DNA from: Sphingobium sp. DEHP117
GTDB lineage: Bacteria; Pseudomonadota; Alphaproteobacteria; Sphingomonadales; Sphingomonadaceae
DNA length: 64,000 nt
NCBI RefSeq assembly: GCF_030867385.1
Contig: NZ_JAPFBJ010000004.1
Span: 186,001 to 250,000 of the forward strand
Reading direction: 5' to 3'
Positions 1 through 8,181 of the stretch are shown here, piece by piece. The notes below the pieces were generated by a model that was given only the letters and a program-made list of their open reading frames with translations, had not been told where the DNA came from and made no database searches. Each line of letters opens with the position of its first letter. Within the stretch, counting starts at the first letter, position 1. Position numbers and translations under genes: made by a program.

Positions 1-685
1 ACAGCCCTTGATCGCGGGCATAGGCCGACGAGAGCATCAGCGCGGCCGAGCTGCCAAGATCGATCATCAAGGGCACGGGAGGCAAACCCGAGACGGAAGC
101 TCGAATGAACAGCTCCTGCTTGGCACCGCGCCCGAGCGCGACAGCGCGCCAGTCGGGACCGGCGAGAAACGTGCCTGACTTGACGACCGCCATACGCCTT
201 TTCGCGAAATCGAGCGCGATGCAGCTACCCGTGAACATATCGGCACCGAGGAGGATATCGATCGGTCGTCCGAAGGCCGCCGACACTGAACTCAGATCAC
301 CAACGACGGCAAAGGGTAAGCGACGGGTTTCGCGGGCGAGCTGTACGTCGATGTCGCGGACCAGCAGCACCGGGGCCTTGGCGCTCAGCCCGCTAATCAT
401 GCGCCGCTCACCATCGTTCAAGCCGAGCTTCGCCGCGAGCGCCGTGCTCATGATCGACGCGCCGCTGCCACTGTCGAGCACCGCCCGCACCGGCACTCCG
501 CGCACTTGTGCCGAAACAAGGAGGGTATCACCCGTGCCGACTTCCAGCGGCTCCCATTCGAGGTGAGCCGCACCGAAGTTCCACGAGCCCGCAGACCGGG
601 AAGTCTGTCGCGCGAGCGTTGGAGAACCGAGCACCAAGCCGGTTCCACAGGCCACCAGCCGCGCCACTAATGAGCGTCGAGACAT
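1..685 (-). CDS. Retropepsin-like aspartic protease, C-terminus outside window
   Basis: An open minus-strand frame runs from an ATG at 685 off the left edge (228 residues seen). It starts with a signal-peptide-like stretch (MSRRSLVARLVACGTG). An aspartic-protease active-site motif, VLDSGSGASIM, lies near residue 76, and a second copy-like segment, LMIDLGSSAALML, lies near the window edge. Two such motifs in one chain fit the bacterial retropepsin-like family, thought to act in the periplasm. The second motif has L between D and G, as in a degenerate half. It lies outside the transposon that starts at 917. Substrate is unknown. Confidence 0.7.
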   Translation of the reverse strand, partial: MSRRSLVARLVACGTGLVLGSPTLARQTSRSAGSWNFGAAHLEWEPLEVGTGDTLLVSAQVRGVPVRAVLDSGSGASIMSTALAAKLGLNDGERRMISGLSAKAPVLLVRDIDVQLARETRRLPFAVVGDLSSVSAAFGRPIDILLGADMFTGSCIALDFAKRRMAVVKSGTFLAGPDWRAVALGRGAKQELFIRASVSGLPPVPLMIDLGSSAALMLSSAYARDQGL

Positions 686-916
686 ACCGATTGCTTCAAC
701 ACGGGCCGTCAAAAAGCCACCTCCAGCCCCCCGTCCGCAGGAGAGCAAATTGCGGTTACATGCTCCAGCCACTGGAGGAGCAAGTGCTTTTGGTGCGCCC
801 GAAAATCCTCAGAAGCGCTTGGAGAACTTTAGATGAAGGATGGTGCAGACCGCTTAGATGCCTTCCCGATAACGAACGGTTCCGGGGGACGCTGGGCCGA
901 TCGGGACCGCGAACGG

Positions 917-963
917 TGTAAACGCTCGCGCTAAGTGGCGGCATTCTGATCGCGCTATTTGTC
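917..963 (+). repeat. Left terminal inverted repeat of Tni transposon
   Basis: Begins TGTAAACGCTCGCGCTAAGT and matches the reverse complement of 3943-3989 over 47 bp with two mismatches (G/A at 934 and A/G at 943). A TGT terminus is typical of Tn7/Tn5053-type ends. Confidence 0.9.
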
Positions 964-974
964 GGCGAGCGTCG

Positions 975-1547
975 CTACGCGGCTACCGGCTTGGTCTCGG
1001 CCGATCGCACATAGGCGTAGAGTTTTGGCTTGGAGATGCCGAGCATCGAGCAAATCTTGGCGATCGGCATCGTGTTCTCGTGGTAGAGCCTGACGGGCAG
1101 GTCGCGCTTGTCCTTGCCGAGTGCGGCCGGCCGGCCACCCTTCTTGCCGCGAGCGCGGGCTGCGGTGAGACCGGCCTGGGTCCGCTCGCGGATCAGGTTG
1201 CGCTCGAACTCCGCCAATGCCCCGAACAGGTGGAAGGTAAGCTTGCCCGACGTGGTGGTCGTGTCGATCGCCTCGTGCAGGCTCAGCAGCCCGACCTTTT
1301 CCTCGTCGAGGTAGGTCATCCATCCGATCAGATCACGGAGCGAGCGGCCGAGCCTGTCGAGGCGCCAGACCACCAGTGTGTCGCCGGCGCGAAGCAGCTC
1401 CTTCACCTTTTCCAATCCAGGGCGAGCGGCAGTCGCCCCGGAGGCCTTGTCGGTGATGACCTTCTCGCAGCCGGCAGCCTTCAGCGCATCACGCTGGAGG
1501 TCCAGGTTCTGCTCGGCGGTCGATACGCGGGCGTAACCGATTTTCAT
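975..1547 (-). CDS. tniR: Serine resolvase/recombinase of the transposon
   Basis: A 190-residue small serine recombinase. The catalytic motif is YARVSTAEQ with Ser9, and the conserved arginine segment is WRLDRLGRSLRDL. It ends in a C-terminal HTH (IAKICSMLGISKPKLYAYV). Full length for the TnpR/Tin family. It probably resolves cointegrates at a res site in the 113-bp divergent gap 1548-1660. Its stop lies 12 bp inside the left terminal repeat, so the element is tightly packed. Confidence 0.92.
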   Translation of the reverse strand: MKIGYARVSTAEQNLDLQRDALKAAGCEKVITDKASGATAARPGLEKVKELLRAGDTLVVWRLDRLGRSLRDLIGWMTYLDEEKVGLLSLHEAIDTTTTSGKLTFHLFGALAEFERNLIRERTQAGLTAARARGKKGGRPAALGKDKRDLPVRLYHENTMPIAKICSMLGISKPKLYAYVRSAETKPVAA

Positions 1548-1660
1548 GCGTAGGGCCGGTGGCGCCCCGATCGGGCGCGGTTTGGGAAGAAAGTCGTCAT
1601 CGGCAGGTCTATGTTGCCCTAGTTTTCTTTACCGGGTAGATTTACGTCGAACAGGCCGGT

Positions 1661-3139
1661 TTGGCAACGCGAGCGGACTCGCATGGCGATGGGCAGGCAA
1701 ATCTCCGTTTTCCTTACCTGCGACACGGACCGTCGGCGGTGACGCATCCGGCGCTTGTCCCGCCGCTGGCGATCGAGCGCTACCGCGTCCTTGAACCGCA
1801 CCTCGCCGATGGCATCCCGCTCGCGGACCTCGCCCGCACCGGCACGCTGAGCGAGCGGACGTTGCAGCGCTGGCTCGGGCGCTACCGTGCCGAAGGACTT
1901 GCCGGTCTCGCGCGTCTGCCGCGCAACGATCGGGGCAGGCTGCACCTGCCGGAACATCTGGTCGAACTGACCCGCACTCTCGCCACCAAGCGCCCGCGAC
2001 CCCCGGTCGCCGCCATTCACCGAAAGGTGCAGGAACTCGCCATCGCGCATGGACACCGAACCCCCAGCTATGCGGCCGTCGCGCGTGTCGTCAGGGCGAT
2101 ACCGGCAAGCCAGATCGCCGCAGCCTCCGATCCGGCCGTCTACCGCGACCAGCACGAGCTAGTGCATCGGCGCGAAGCCGCGACCTCGAACGAGATGTGG
2201 CAGGCCGATCATACCGTTCTCGACATTCTCGTGCTCGATGATGCCGGAACCCCGGTGCGTCCTTGGCTGACCGTCATCGTTGACGATCACAGCCGAGCCA
2301 TCGCCGGTTACTTCCTCAGCCTCGATGCCCCCAGTGCCCTCAACACGGCGCTCGCCTTGCGGCAGGCGATCTGGCGCAAGCCCAATCCCGAATGGATCGT
2401 CAGCGGCATTCCCGAACAGCTTTACGTCGACAACGGCTCGGATTTCATCTCCGAGCATATCGAGCAGGCGTGCATCGCCCTCAAAATCCGCCTCATCCAT
2501 TCGCTGCCGGGGCGTCCTCGCGGGCGCGGCAAGATCGAGCGGCTGTTCCGCACCATCAACGACATGTTCCTGCCCGACCTGCCCGGCCACCTGATCGCGG
2601 GCAAGCCGCTGTCGGCGCCAGTGCTCACGCTCGACGAGCTGCGCGCCCGCTTCGAGGCGTTCGTGTGCGGCGTCTATCATCGTCGCCCGCATGGCAGCAC
2701 CGGCGAACCGCCGATCACGCGCTGGCAGAAGGGCGGGTTCCTGCCCGCAATGCCCGACAGCCTTGAACAGCTCGACATGCTGCTCGTGCACGTGCCCAAG
2801 CCCCGTAAAGTGCTGCGCGACGGCATCCGTCTGATGGGCAGGCGCTATGTCGAACCCACGCTCGCGGCCTTCGTCGGCGAGCAGGTCGAGGCGGTCTATG
2901 ACCCCCGCGACCTGACCGAGATCCACGTCTACCACCAGGGCCGGTTCGTCTGCCGTGCGCTCAGCTCCGAGCACGCTGGGCACCCGTCGTTGCGCGCGAT
3001 CCAGCGCGCCCGGCGCGGCGCGAAGGAGCGCGACAAGCAGGTGCCTGCCCCCACGGAGACCTTCGATGGCGACCAAGAGGATACGGCTTCCCGGCCCACC
3101 ACCTACCGAGGGCTCCGGCTCTACGCCGCTGACGATTGA
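1661..3139 (+). CDS. tniA: TniA-like DDE transposase (Mu/Tn7 TnsB type)
   Basis: 492 residues from a TTG at 1661; an in-frame GTG at 1739 is an alternative start. The N-terminal HTH (TLSERTLQRWLGRYRAEGLAG) is near residues 62-82. The rve integrase core has D183 (QADHTVLDI), D257 (YVDNGSDF) and E293 (RGKIERLF), followed by a Mu-transposase C-terminal-like region. It catalyses strand transfer of the element. The gene overlaps tniB by 74 bp, which implies translational coupling. Confidence 0.92.
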   Translation: MATRADSHGDGQANLRFPYLRHGPSAVTHPALVPPLAIERYRVLEPHLADGIPLADLARTGTLSERTLQRWLGRYRAEGLAGLARLPRNDRGRLHLPEHLVELTRTLATKRPRPPVAAIHRKVQELAIAHGHRTPSYAAVARVVRAIPASQIAAASDPAVYRDQHELVHRREAATSNEMWQADHTVLDILVLDDAGTPVRPWLTVIVDDHSRAIAGYFLSLDAPSALNTALALRQAIWRKPNPEWIVSGIPEQLYVDNGSDFISEHIEQACIALKIRLIHSLPGRPRGRGKIERLFRTINDMFLPDLPGHLIAGKPLSAPVLTLDELRARFEAFVCGVYHRRPHGSTGEPPITRWQKGGFLPAMPDSLEQLDMLLVHVPKPRKVLRDGIRLMGRRYVEPTLAAFVGEQVEAVYDPRDLTEIHVYHQGRFVCRALSSEHAGHPSLRAIQRARRGAKERDKQVPAPTETFDGDQEDTASRPTTYRGLRLYAADD

Positions 3140-3944
3140 GTTCCTGGTCGAGCAGCCGTTCCTGGCGACCCGCGAACATGCCCGGTTCGTCGAGTTTGCC
3201 GAAGCCTGCGCGCACTACCGCTATATCGGCGTGTGTCATGGCCGGCCGGGCGTCGGAAAGACGCGATCGGCGCGCGAGTTTTCCAGCTTCCCCGACCTGG
3301 GGGAATATGCCGCGCTCCGTCCCATTGCCGCGCTCCTTGGCGAAAAGGTCGCTCGCTGCCGCGCCGTCTTCTACACCGTGTCGGTCAGCAACACGCCCAA
3401 GACGATCGACGCGGTGTTGGGCCTCAACCTCATTAAGCTGGGCTATGCCCGGCTGACGGTCGCGGGCGGCTCGCAGGACGAAATCACCCATGACGCCGCC
3501 CGCATCGCCTGCCCCCTCGTCATCGTCGACGAGGCCGACCGCCTGACCATAAAGTCGCTCGAACATCTCCGCGACATGGCCGATCGCCACGGCTTCGGGC
3601 TGATCCTGATGGGTATGCCGGGCTTGGAGAAGCGCCTCGCCCGCTATGCCCAGCTCTACTCGCGGATCGGCTTCGTCCACGAGTTCAAACCGCTTACCGA
3701 GACCGAAATGCGGCTGCTGCTCGCGACCCACGCCGGCGATTTCGGGATCAGCTTCGACCCGGCCCAACTCGACGCGATCGAAGCGCAGGCAGCCGTGATC
3801 CGCATCACGCGCGGCAACTTCCGGCTCATGGAGCGCCTGTTCGCGCAGATGCGGCGGATCATGACCCTCAACCGCGTCGAGGAGGTCACCGCTGACATCG
3901 TTCAGGCCGCGCGCGATTGCCTCGTCATCGGACCCGGCAACTGA
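3066..3944 (+). CDS. tniB: TniB-like AAA+ transposition ATPase
   Basis: 292 residues starting at the ATG at 3066, which has GGAGACC 6 nt upstream; the longer frame from 2955 only shadows tniA. Walker A is GRPGVGKT (59-66) and Walker B is LVIVDEAD (151-158). Family members (TniB, TnsC) load on target DNA and activate the transposase. The stop codon TGA lies at 3942-3944, overlapping the inner edge of the right terminal repeat. Confidence 0.92.
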   Translation: MATKRIRLPGPPPTEGSGSTPLTIEFLVEQPFLATREHARFVEFAEACAHYRYIGVCHGRPGVGKTRSAREFSSFPDLGEYAALRPIAALLGEKVARCRAVFYTVSVSNTPKTIDAVLGLNLIKLGYARLTVAGGSQDEITHDAARIACPLVIVDEADRLTIKSLEHLRDMADRHGFGLILMGMPGLEKRLARYAQLYSRIGFVHEFKPLTETEMRLLLATHAGDFGISFDPAQLDAIEAQAAVIRITRGNFRLMERLFAQMRRIMTLNRVEEVTADIVQAARDCLVIGPGN

Positions 3945-3989
3945 CAAATAGCGCGATCAGAACGCCGCCATTTAGCGCGAGCGTTTACA
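3943..3989 (-). repeat. Right terminal inverted repeat of Tni transposon
   Basis: Reverse complement of 917-963 with two mismatches. Its inner edge overlaps the last two bases of tniB. Confidence 0.9.
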
Positions 3990-4258
3990 CAGGATAAGAT
4001 CCATACCGTTTCCGGAACCACTTTCTTGTTTCCTCTTCGAAATTGGACTGTGCTGATGAGTTTGAGCGATGGTGGCTTCGCTCATACACTACGCGCTACC
4101 AGGCCCCTGCCCGTTTCTTAGGCTTAACGTTGTAGCTCAAGACCCCGGGGGCTCAGCCTCCCTTCTCCGGTTCTTGCCGCTGCGCAAATCCCTCGATCTA
4201 CCTGCCGCCGTCGTGTGGTCGCACGGCATCATCCAAAGACCTATTTAGGCCGTCATGA

Positions 4259-5497
4259 CTAGCCAATCTTCGCCATAAGGCGCCCCGCCGCCCCCTGCTC
4301 TGCCGCGAGATTGCGATTATAAGCGAGCGGCATCCGCGGCGACTTCCACCGCAGCGCGTCCATGATGCCGGCCAAATCCTCCCCGCTGGCGAACAGGTCC
4401 TGATTGAGCCCGATCCGCGTCGAGTGCGCACTGATCCCCTTCAGCAACCGCGCCAGATCGTCCGCCGTCAAATCGGGCAGCGCGCCACGGTCGAACGCGC
4501 GGCCGATGATCGACCGAAAGATTGGTCCGATCGAGCCCGGGTGCAGCGCCACGGTGCCGATGTCATATTCGACGCGCGCCTTCACCGCCGGCTTGGACAG
4601 CGTCTTGCGCAGATCCCACGTCTCCCGGCCCGAGATGCTGTCGATCGGCCGACCGCGCACGGCTGCCCGCGCCTTGTAGCGCCGCACCTGCACCCGCCGG
4701 AACAGCGGCCCTGTCGTGATCCCCGCCGCTTCGGTCCACGCCGCGATCGCCGCGACGGTGCGCGGGCTGAGGTAGGCGGTCGCCCCGTCCCCGTCTTGAT
4801 CGCCCTTATGACGCAGAATCTGCAGCAGCCGCGCTTCGGGATCGATCGCCTCCTCAATATGCTCAATGGCGACCGCCACCAGTTCGGAGGCGCGCAGCCC
4901 GGTGTCATAAGCGGCCGATAGCAGCGCCCGATCACGCAGCCCCGGCAGATCCTCGCCACAACTCTCGAGCAGCGCGCGGATGTTGAGCCCCCGCGCCTTG
5001 TCGCGCTCGACGTCGCGCACCGGGCCCTTGAACCGCAGCGGCCGCGCCTGCTTCTGCGCAGCCCCCTTCTCGCGGCGCACCGTCTGGAGCCGCAGCTTCA
5101 CCAGCGGCGCCGGCGTCGGATCCTTGAGCTCGAGCAGCTGGTGGATCTTGGCGATCGACGCCTTGTAGCGGGATAGCGAGGCCGGCCGGCTCCCCTTCCC
5201 GGCCCGCGCGTCGAGATAATCGGCCACGGTCTCGGGCGTGGCCGGCAGCGCGATCCGGTTGTTGCGCCTACACCACGCATCGAACGCCTCGACGTCGGAC
5301 TTGAGCGCACGGATGCTATGGGGCGATGAAGCGGCCTGATAGGCGGCGATCAGGCCCTCGTTGACGGTGATGCGCTCGCCGGCGCGCATCTGCACGATCG
5401 TCCACGCAAGGTCGGCCGGCGCCCTGACGGCCGGCAGGACAGCCTCAGGCGGCGCTACGGGGATTTCTGGCCCTTCCCGGGCGGTTTCGGTGCTCAC
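4259..5497 (-). CDS. Tyrosine recombinase/integrase of the plasmid backbone
   Basis: 412 residues. An N-terminal SAM-like core-binding region spans roughly residues 45-145. Catalytic residues are R202 (TGLRASEL), H358 and R361 (ISAHSTRIG), and Tyr393 (PLAYNRNL). It lies next to the replication genes, divergent from an HTH gene, with a dif-like palindrome about 60 nt upstream of its start. I infer a role in multimer resolution or in recombination between plasmids sharing that site. No phage genes are present. Confidence 0.88.
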   Translation of the reverse strand: MSTETAREGPEIPVAPPEAVLPAVRAPADLAWTIVQMRAGERITVNEGLIAAYQAASSPHSIRALKSDVEAFDAWCRRNNRIALPATPETVADYLDARAGKGSRPASLSRYKASIAKIHQLLELKDPTPAPLVKLRLQTVRREKGAAQKQARPLRFKGPVRDVERDKARGLNIRALLESCGEDLPGLRDRALLSAAYDTGLRASELVAVAIEHIEEAIDPEARLLQILRHKGDQDGDGATAYLSPRTVAAIAAWTEAAGITTGPLFRRVQVRRYKARAAVRGRPIDSISGRETWDLRKTLSKPAVKARVEYDIGTVALHPGSIGPIFRSIIGRAFDRGALPDLTADDLARLLKGISAHSTRIGLNQDLFASGEDLAGIMDALRWKSPRMPLAYNRNLAAEQGAAGRLMAKIG

Positions 5498-5557
5498 GAC
5501 GCGCCTCGCTCCTCAGCCGCGCTTGTAGCCCACCTTATAAAGAACGGTCAAATCTGC

Positions 5558-5585
5558 TTATGTGATAAGTGCAATTATCACATGT
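5558..5585. other. Candidate dif/Xer-like recombination core site
   Basis: Two 11-bp arms, TTATGTGATAA (5558-5568) and TTATCACATGT (5575-5585), flank a 6-bp centre GTGCAA. Nine positions per arm are perfectly symmetrical. The 11+6+11 layout with inner AA/TT edges is that of XerCD dif sites. It sits just upstream of the tyrosine recombinase gene. It could instead be an operator for either divergent gene. Confidence 0.5.
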
Positions 5586-5590
5586 CGATA

Positions 5591-5640
5591 TTTATAGACA
5601 TCCATCATGCTAGACTGCTGATAGCCTTTCAGTCTATAAA
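5591..5640. promoter_or_regulatory. Nested inverted repeats in the divergent promoter region
   Basis: TTTATAGAC (5591-5599) pairs with GTCTATAAA (5632-5640). Nested inside, TAGACTG (5611-5617) pairs with CAGTCTA (5630-5636). The repeats end just before the HTH protein start, so autoregulation by that protein is plausible. Alternative hairpins are also possible. Confidence 0.45.
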
Positions 5641-5646
5641 TGGGTG

Positions 5647-6663
5647 ATGCGACGCCCCTTTCCTGACCTCTCAGCACCTTTATGGTCCGGTGCGCTGGCT
5701 TTGCAGCTCGAGCGCGCCTCCCACGCTATCGCTACGCTAAATGCGCGGATTTCCATCAGCCCCGTCGCCGAAACCTGGCGGCACCGCGCTCCCTGGAGCG
5801 GCATGGCGACCGCGCTCCAGTTCGAAGGCGCCGAAATCGACGAAAAGGATATTTTTTGCCTCGATACGGGGCATATCCTGCCCGGCCGCCCTCCCCCGCC
5901 CTCGCGGATCTGGGACCAGCAGCTCCTCGACACGTGGCGCAAGTCGCTCATCGCCCCACGCACCCTGCACTGGCGTGAGGACCTGCCGTTCCGCTTCGAC
6001 GCGCCCGACGACTGGGACGAGCGCCCTGCCCTGCTGCGCGCTCTGGAGCTCACCGCGCGTCATGCCCGCGCAATTCCTGGCCCTGCCGCCTGGCTCGCCC
6101 TGCCCCGCCTGCTGTTCGCACTCGGTCTCACCCAGACTCCCCTCGCCTGCCTTGTCACCGGCGACAAGATGCTGCGCCTGTCGCCCGCGGGAAGCGTCGA
6201 CGCCCTCCCCCGCATGATGAAGCGGCTCGAGCGGGCTGCCGTCGAGGGTCTCGATCGCCTCAAAACCAGCGAGGCGCTGCGCCAGCGGACGCAGGCGGTC
6301 CTCGCGGCCGAGACACGTCCCGGCATGCTGCGCGAGGCTGTGGCGTTACTGAGCCGCGGCATGGCCGGCCCCAGGGAAGTTACTGCGGCACTGGGACTGT
6401 CGATCTCCGGGGCAGGGAAACTTCTGGCCCGTACCGAGGGCCTGGGCCTCGCGGTCGAGATCACCGGTCGACGGGCCTGGCGTGCCTATATGCCCCATGA
6501 TCTCGCGTTGGCGTTCGATTATGCGCGGCGACCGGTCGGGCGACCGCCCTCCCCTGCCCACTCGCTGCCGGCCCGACTCGATCCGGTCCTCGCCGCATTC
6601 GATGCCGAAATGGCGGCGGTCACGGCGCGCCTGGAGGCGCTCGGAATCGCGCATGACGCGTGA
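5647..6663 (+). CDS. DUF1612-like protein with C-terminal HTH
   Basis: About 338 residues from ATG 5647; a GTG at 5644 is an alternative start. It resembles the RHE_PE00001/DUF1612 plasmid proteins: an N-terminal region of unknown fold, then a helix-turn-helix near residues 235-260 (GPREVTAALGLSISGAGKLLARTE by context). It is divergent from the tyrosine recombinase, with repeats between them, so it may be a local regulator. The family assignment is from memory of sequence style, not a search. Confidence 0.7.
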   Translation: MRRPFPDLSAPLWSGALALQLERASHAIATLNARISISPVAETWRHRAPWSGMATALQFEGAEIDEKDIFCLDTGHILPGRPPPPSRIWDQQLLDTWRKSLIAPRTLHWREDLPFRFDAPDDWDERPALLRALELTARHARAIPGPAAWLALPRLLFALGLTQTPLACLVTGDKMLRLSPAGSVDALPRMMKRLERAAVEGLDRLKTSEALRQRTQAVLAAETRPGMLREAVALLSRGMAGPREVTAALGLSISGAGKLLARTEGLGLAVEITGRRAWRAYMPHDLALAFDYARRPVGRPPSPAHSLPARLDPVLAAFDAEMAAVTARLEALGIAHDA

Positions 6664-6912
6664 GCTTGGTTAAAGCATTGATATCAAGCATGAAATGAAA
6701 AGCGCCCGCAAAGACCCTCTACAGCGCCAAAATGGGACTTTGGGTAGCGGGAGGTATCAAAATCCGGTCTTCGCGCTGTACGGGCTTCTCAGGGCAAAAT
6801 TGAAGGTAAGCGGTTATGTTGAGGTCATAATCGGCCTACAACTCCCTCTCGACTGAACATTTCTGCTGCGCTATAGTCACGAAATCGTTCAACCTGTCAC
6901 CCCGGGGTCGCT
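6664..6912 (+). promoter_or_regulatory. Upstream region of parA with inverted repeat
   Basis: A 249-bp gap. TACAGCGC (6720-6727) pairs with GCGCTGTA (6773-6780). CCCCGGGG lies 12 nt before the parA start. This should contain the autoregulated par-rep promoter, but I cannot assign -35/-10 boxes with confidence. Confidence 0.4.
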
Positions 6913-8106
6913 ATGAATTCAGAAGTCACCCGCATAGCTGAAATGGCTGAAGCTGGCGAGAAGATGATCGAACGGCTTCGCCGACAAGCATTTCTTCCCG
7001 AGAGTCGCAAAGAGCTGTCAGTTCGCTATGGTATTGCCGAAGCGGCGGCATTGCTAGACTGCTCGACCAATCGTATCCGAATGGCCGAAGATGACGGGCG
7101 CCTTCCCCCTCCCCCACCCACAGAAAACGGTCGTCGGCCTGGCTACTCCATTGATGCTTTGCTCCATATGCGCGAGGTTCTCGGCGCTTCCCCAGCCCGT
7201 TCGCCTCTCGACAATCCTGCGATAGTCGCGGTGCAAAATTTCAAAGGTGGCGTCGGCAAATCGACCGTTACGACGCATCTCGCGCACTACTTCGGCGTTC
7301 AGGGCTACCGTGTTCTGGTCGTCGATTGCGATAGCCAAGCCACGACGACGACGCTCTTCGGTTTCAATCCACACTTCAACATTACGCGCGCACAGACGCT
7401 CTATCCCTACCTCTCGATTGACCCTACCCAAACTGACCTGCTTTATGCAGTTCAAAAGACACCTTGGCCGAATGTTGATCTAATTCCGTCAAATCTAGAG
7501 TTGTTCGATGTCGAATACGAGCTGGCGGCATCTGGAGCAGACGGTGGCTCTGTCCTCGCATCGCGCTTTCGCAAGCTCAAACGTGGCCTGCAGGATCTCG
7601 CGCGTGATTACGATGTCGTGATTCTTGATCCACCTCCCGCACTCGGAACGATCAGCCTAGCAGTCATGCAAGCGGCCAACGCCTTGCTAGTCCCTATGGC
7701 CGCCACAACGCCCGACTTTTGCTCGACAGTCCAGTTTCTTTCGATGATGGACCAGATCACCTCGCAACTTGCAGACGCAGGCATTGAAGTAGCATACGAC
7801 TTCATCCGCCTCATCTGTTCAAAGTTCGATTCAAACGATCCAAGTCACGCCATGGTCCGGCAGATCATGGAGCAGACCTTTGGCCCGGCATTACTGCCTG
7901 TTCCGATCCTGGAAAGCGCCGAAATCAGTCACGCGGCCCTTCGCATGATGACGGTTTACGAGCTTGAACGGCCGATCGGCACACCGCGGACACACAAGCG
8001 ATGCCGCGCCAATCTCGATGAGGCGATGGCTCAGGTCGAGGCATTGGTTCGCCGTGGATGGGGCATAGCCGCACCAGCGTCAGCGCAGGAGGTGGTCAAT
8101 GCTTAG
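6913..8106 (+). CDS. parA: Plasmid partition ATPase ParA
   Basis: 397 residues. The N-terminal winged-HTH-like segment (AAALLDCSTNRIRMAEDDGR, about 44-63) marks a type Ia ParA that can also repress its own operon. The deviant Walker A motif KGGVGKST is at 111-118, the A' motif VVDCDSQ at 137-142, and a VILDPPPALG motif near 220. With ParB it segregates plasmid copies. It is first in a parA-parB-repA operon-like array with gaps of 75 and 49 bp, a repABC-like arrangement. Confidence 0.95.
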   Translation: MNSEVTRIAEMAEAGEKMIERLRRQAFLPESRKELSVRYGIAEAAALLDCSTNRIRMAEDDGRLPPPPPTENGRRPGYSIDALLHMREVLGASPARSPLDNPAIVAVQNFKGGVGKSTVTTHLAHYFGVQGYRVLVVDCDSQATTTTLFGFNPHFNITRAQTLYPYLSIDPTQTDLLYAVQKTPWPNVDLIPSNLELFDVEYELAASGADGGSVLASRFRKLKRGLQDLARDYDVVILDPPPALGTISLAVMQAANALLVPMAATTPDFCSTVQFLSMMDQITSQLADAGIEVAYDFIRLICSKFDSNDPSHAMVRQIMEQTFGPALLPVPILESAEISHAALRMMTVYELERPIGTPRTHKRCRANLDEAMAQVEALVRRGWGIAAPASAQEVVNA

Positions 8107-8143
8107 CGGAGTGACATGTCCTGCGATTGACGGCCAAACTGTC

Positions 8144-8160
8144 TCGATCTTTCAGGAACG
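8144..8160 (+). promoter_or_regulatory. Iteron-like motif between parA and parB
   Basis: TCGATCTTTCAGGAACG matches 16 of 17 bases of 10823-10839 in the putative origin downstream of repA. A shared binding site for a replication or partition protein is likely. Confidence 0.4.
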
Positions 8161-8181
8161 CACTCATGGAGGAGCACGCTG

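Larger units (their letters stand above)
917..3989. mobile_element. TniA/TniB/resolvase transposon (Tn5053/Tn7-like)
   Basis: A compact element of about 3.07 kb bounded by 47-bp inverted repeats with two mismatches. It contains a serine resolvase on the minus strand and a TniA-TniB pair on the plus strand. The stop codon of tniB lies inside the right repeat. Such elements transpose by a DDE transposase plus an AAA+ ATPase, then resolve cointegrates. The 5 bases outside each end differ (AACGG at left, CAGGA at right), so no target duplication is visible. That suggests a later rearrangement or a misjudged boundary. There are no passenger genes. Confidence 0.85.

Noticed and set aside
508-921. 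137-codon plus-strand frame upstream of the transposon
   Set aside because: It partly overlaps the protease gene in antisense, has a low-complexity product and runs into the transposon end.
2159-3947. Long minus-strand frames of 305 and 328 codons opposite tniA/tniB
   Set aside because: GC-rich codon bias keeps the antisense frame open. The plus-strand genes have clear catalytic motifs.
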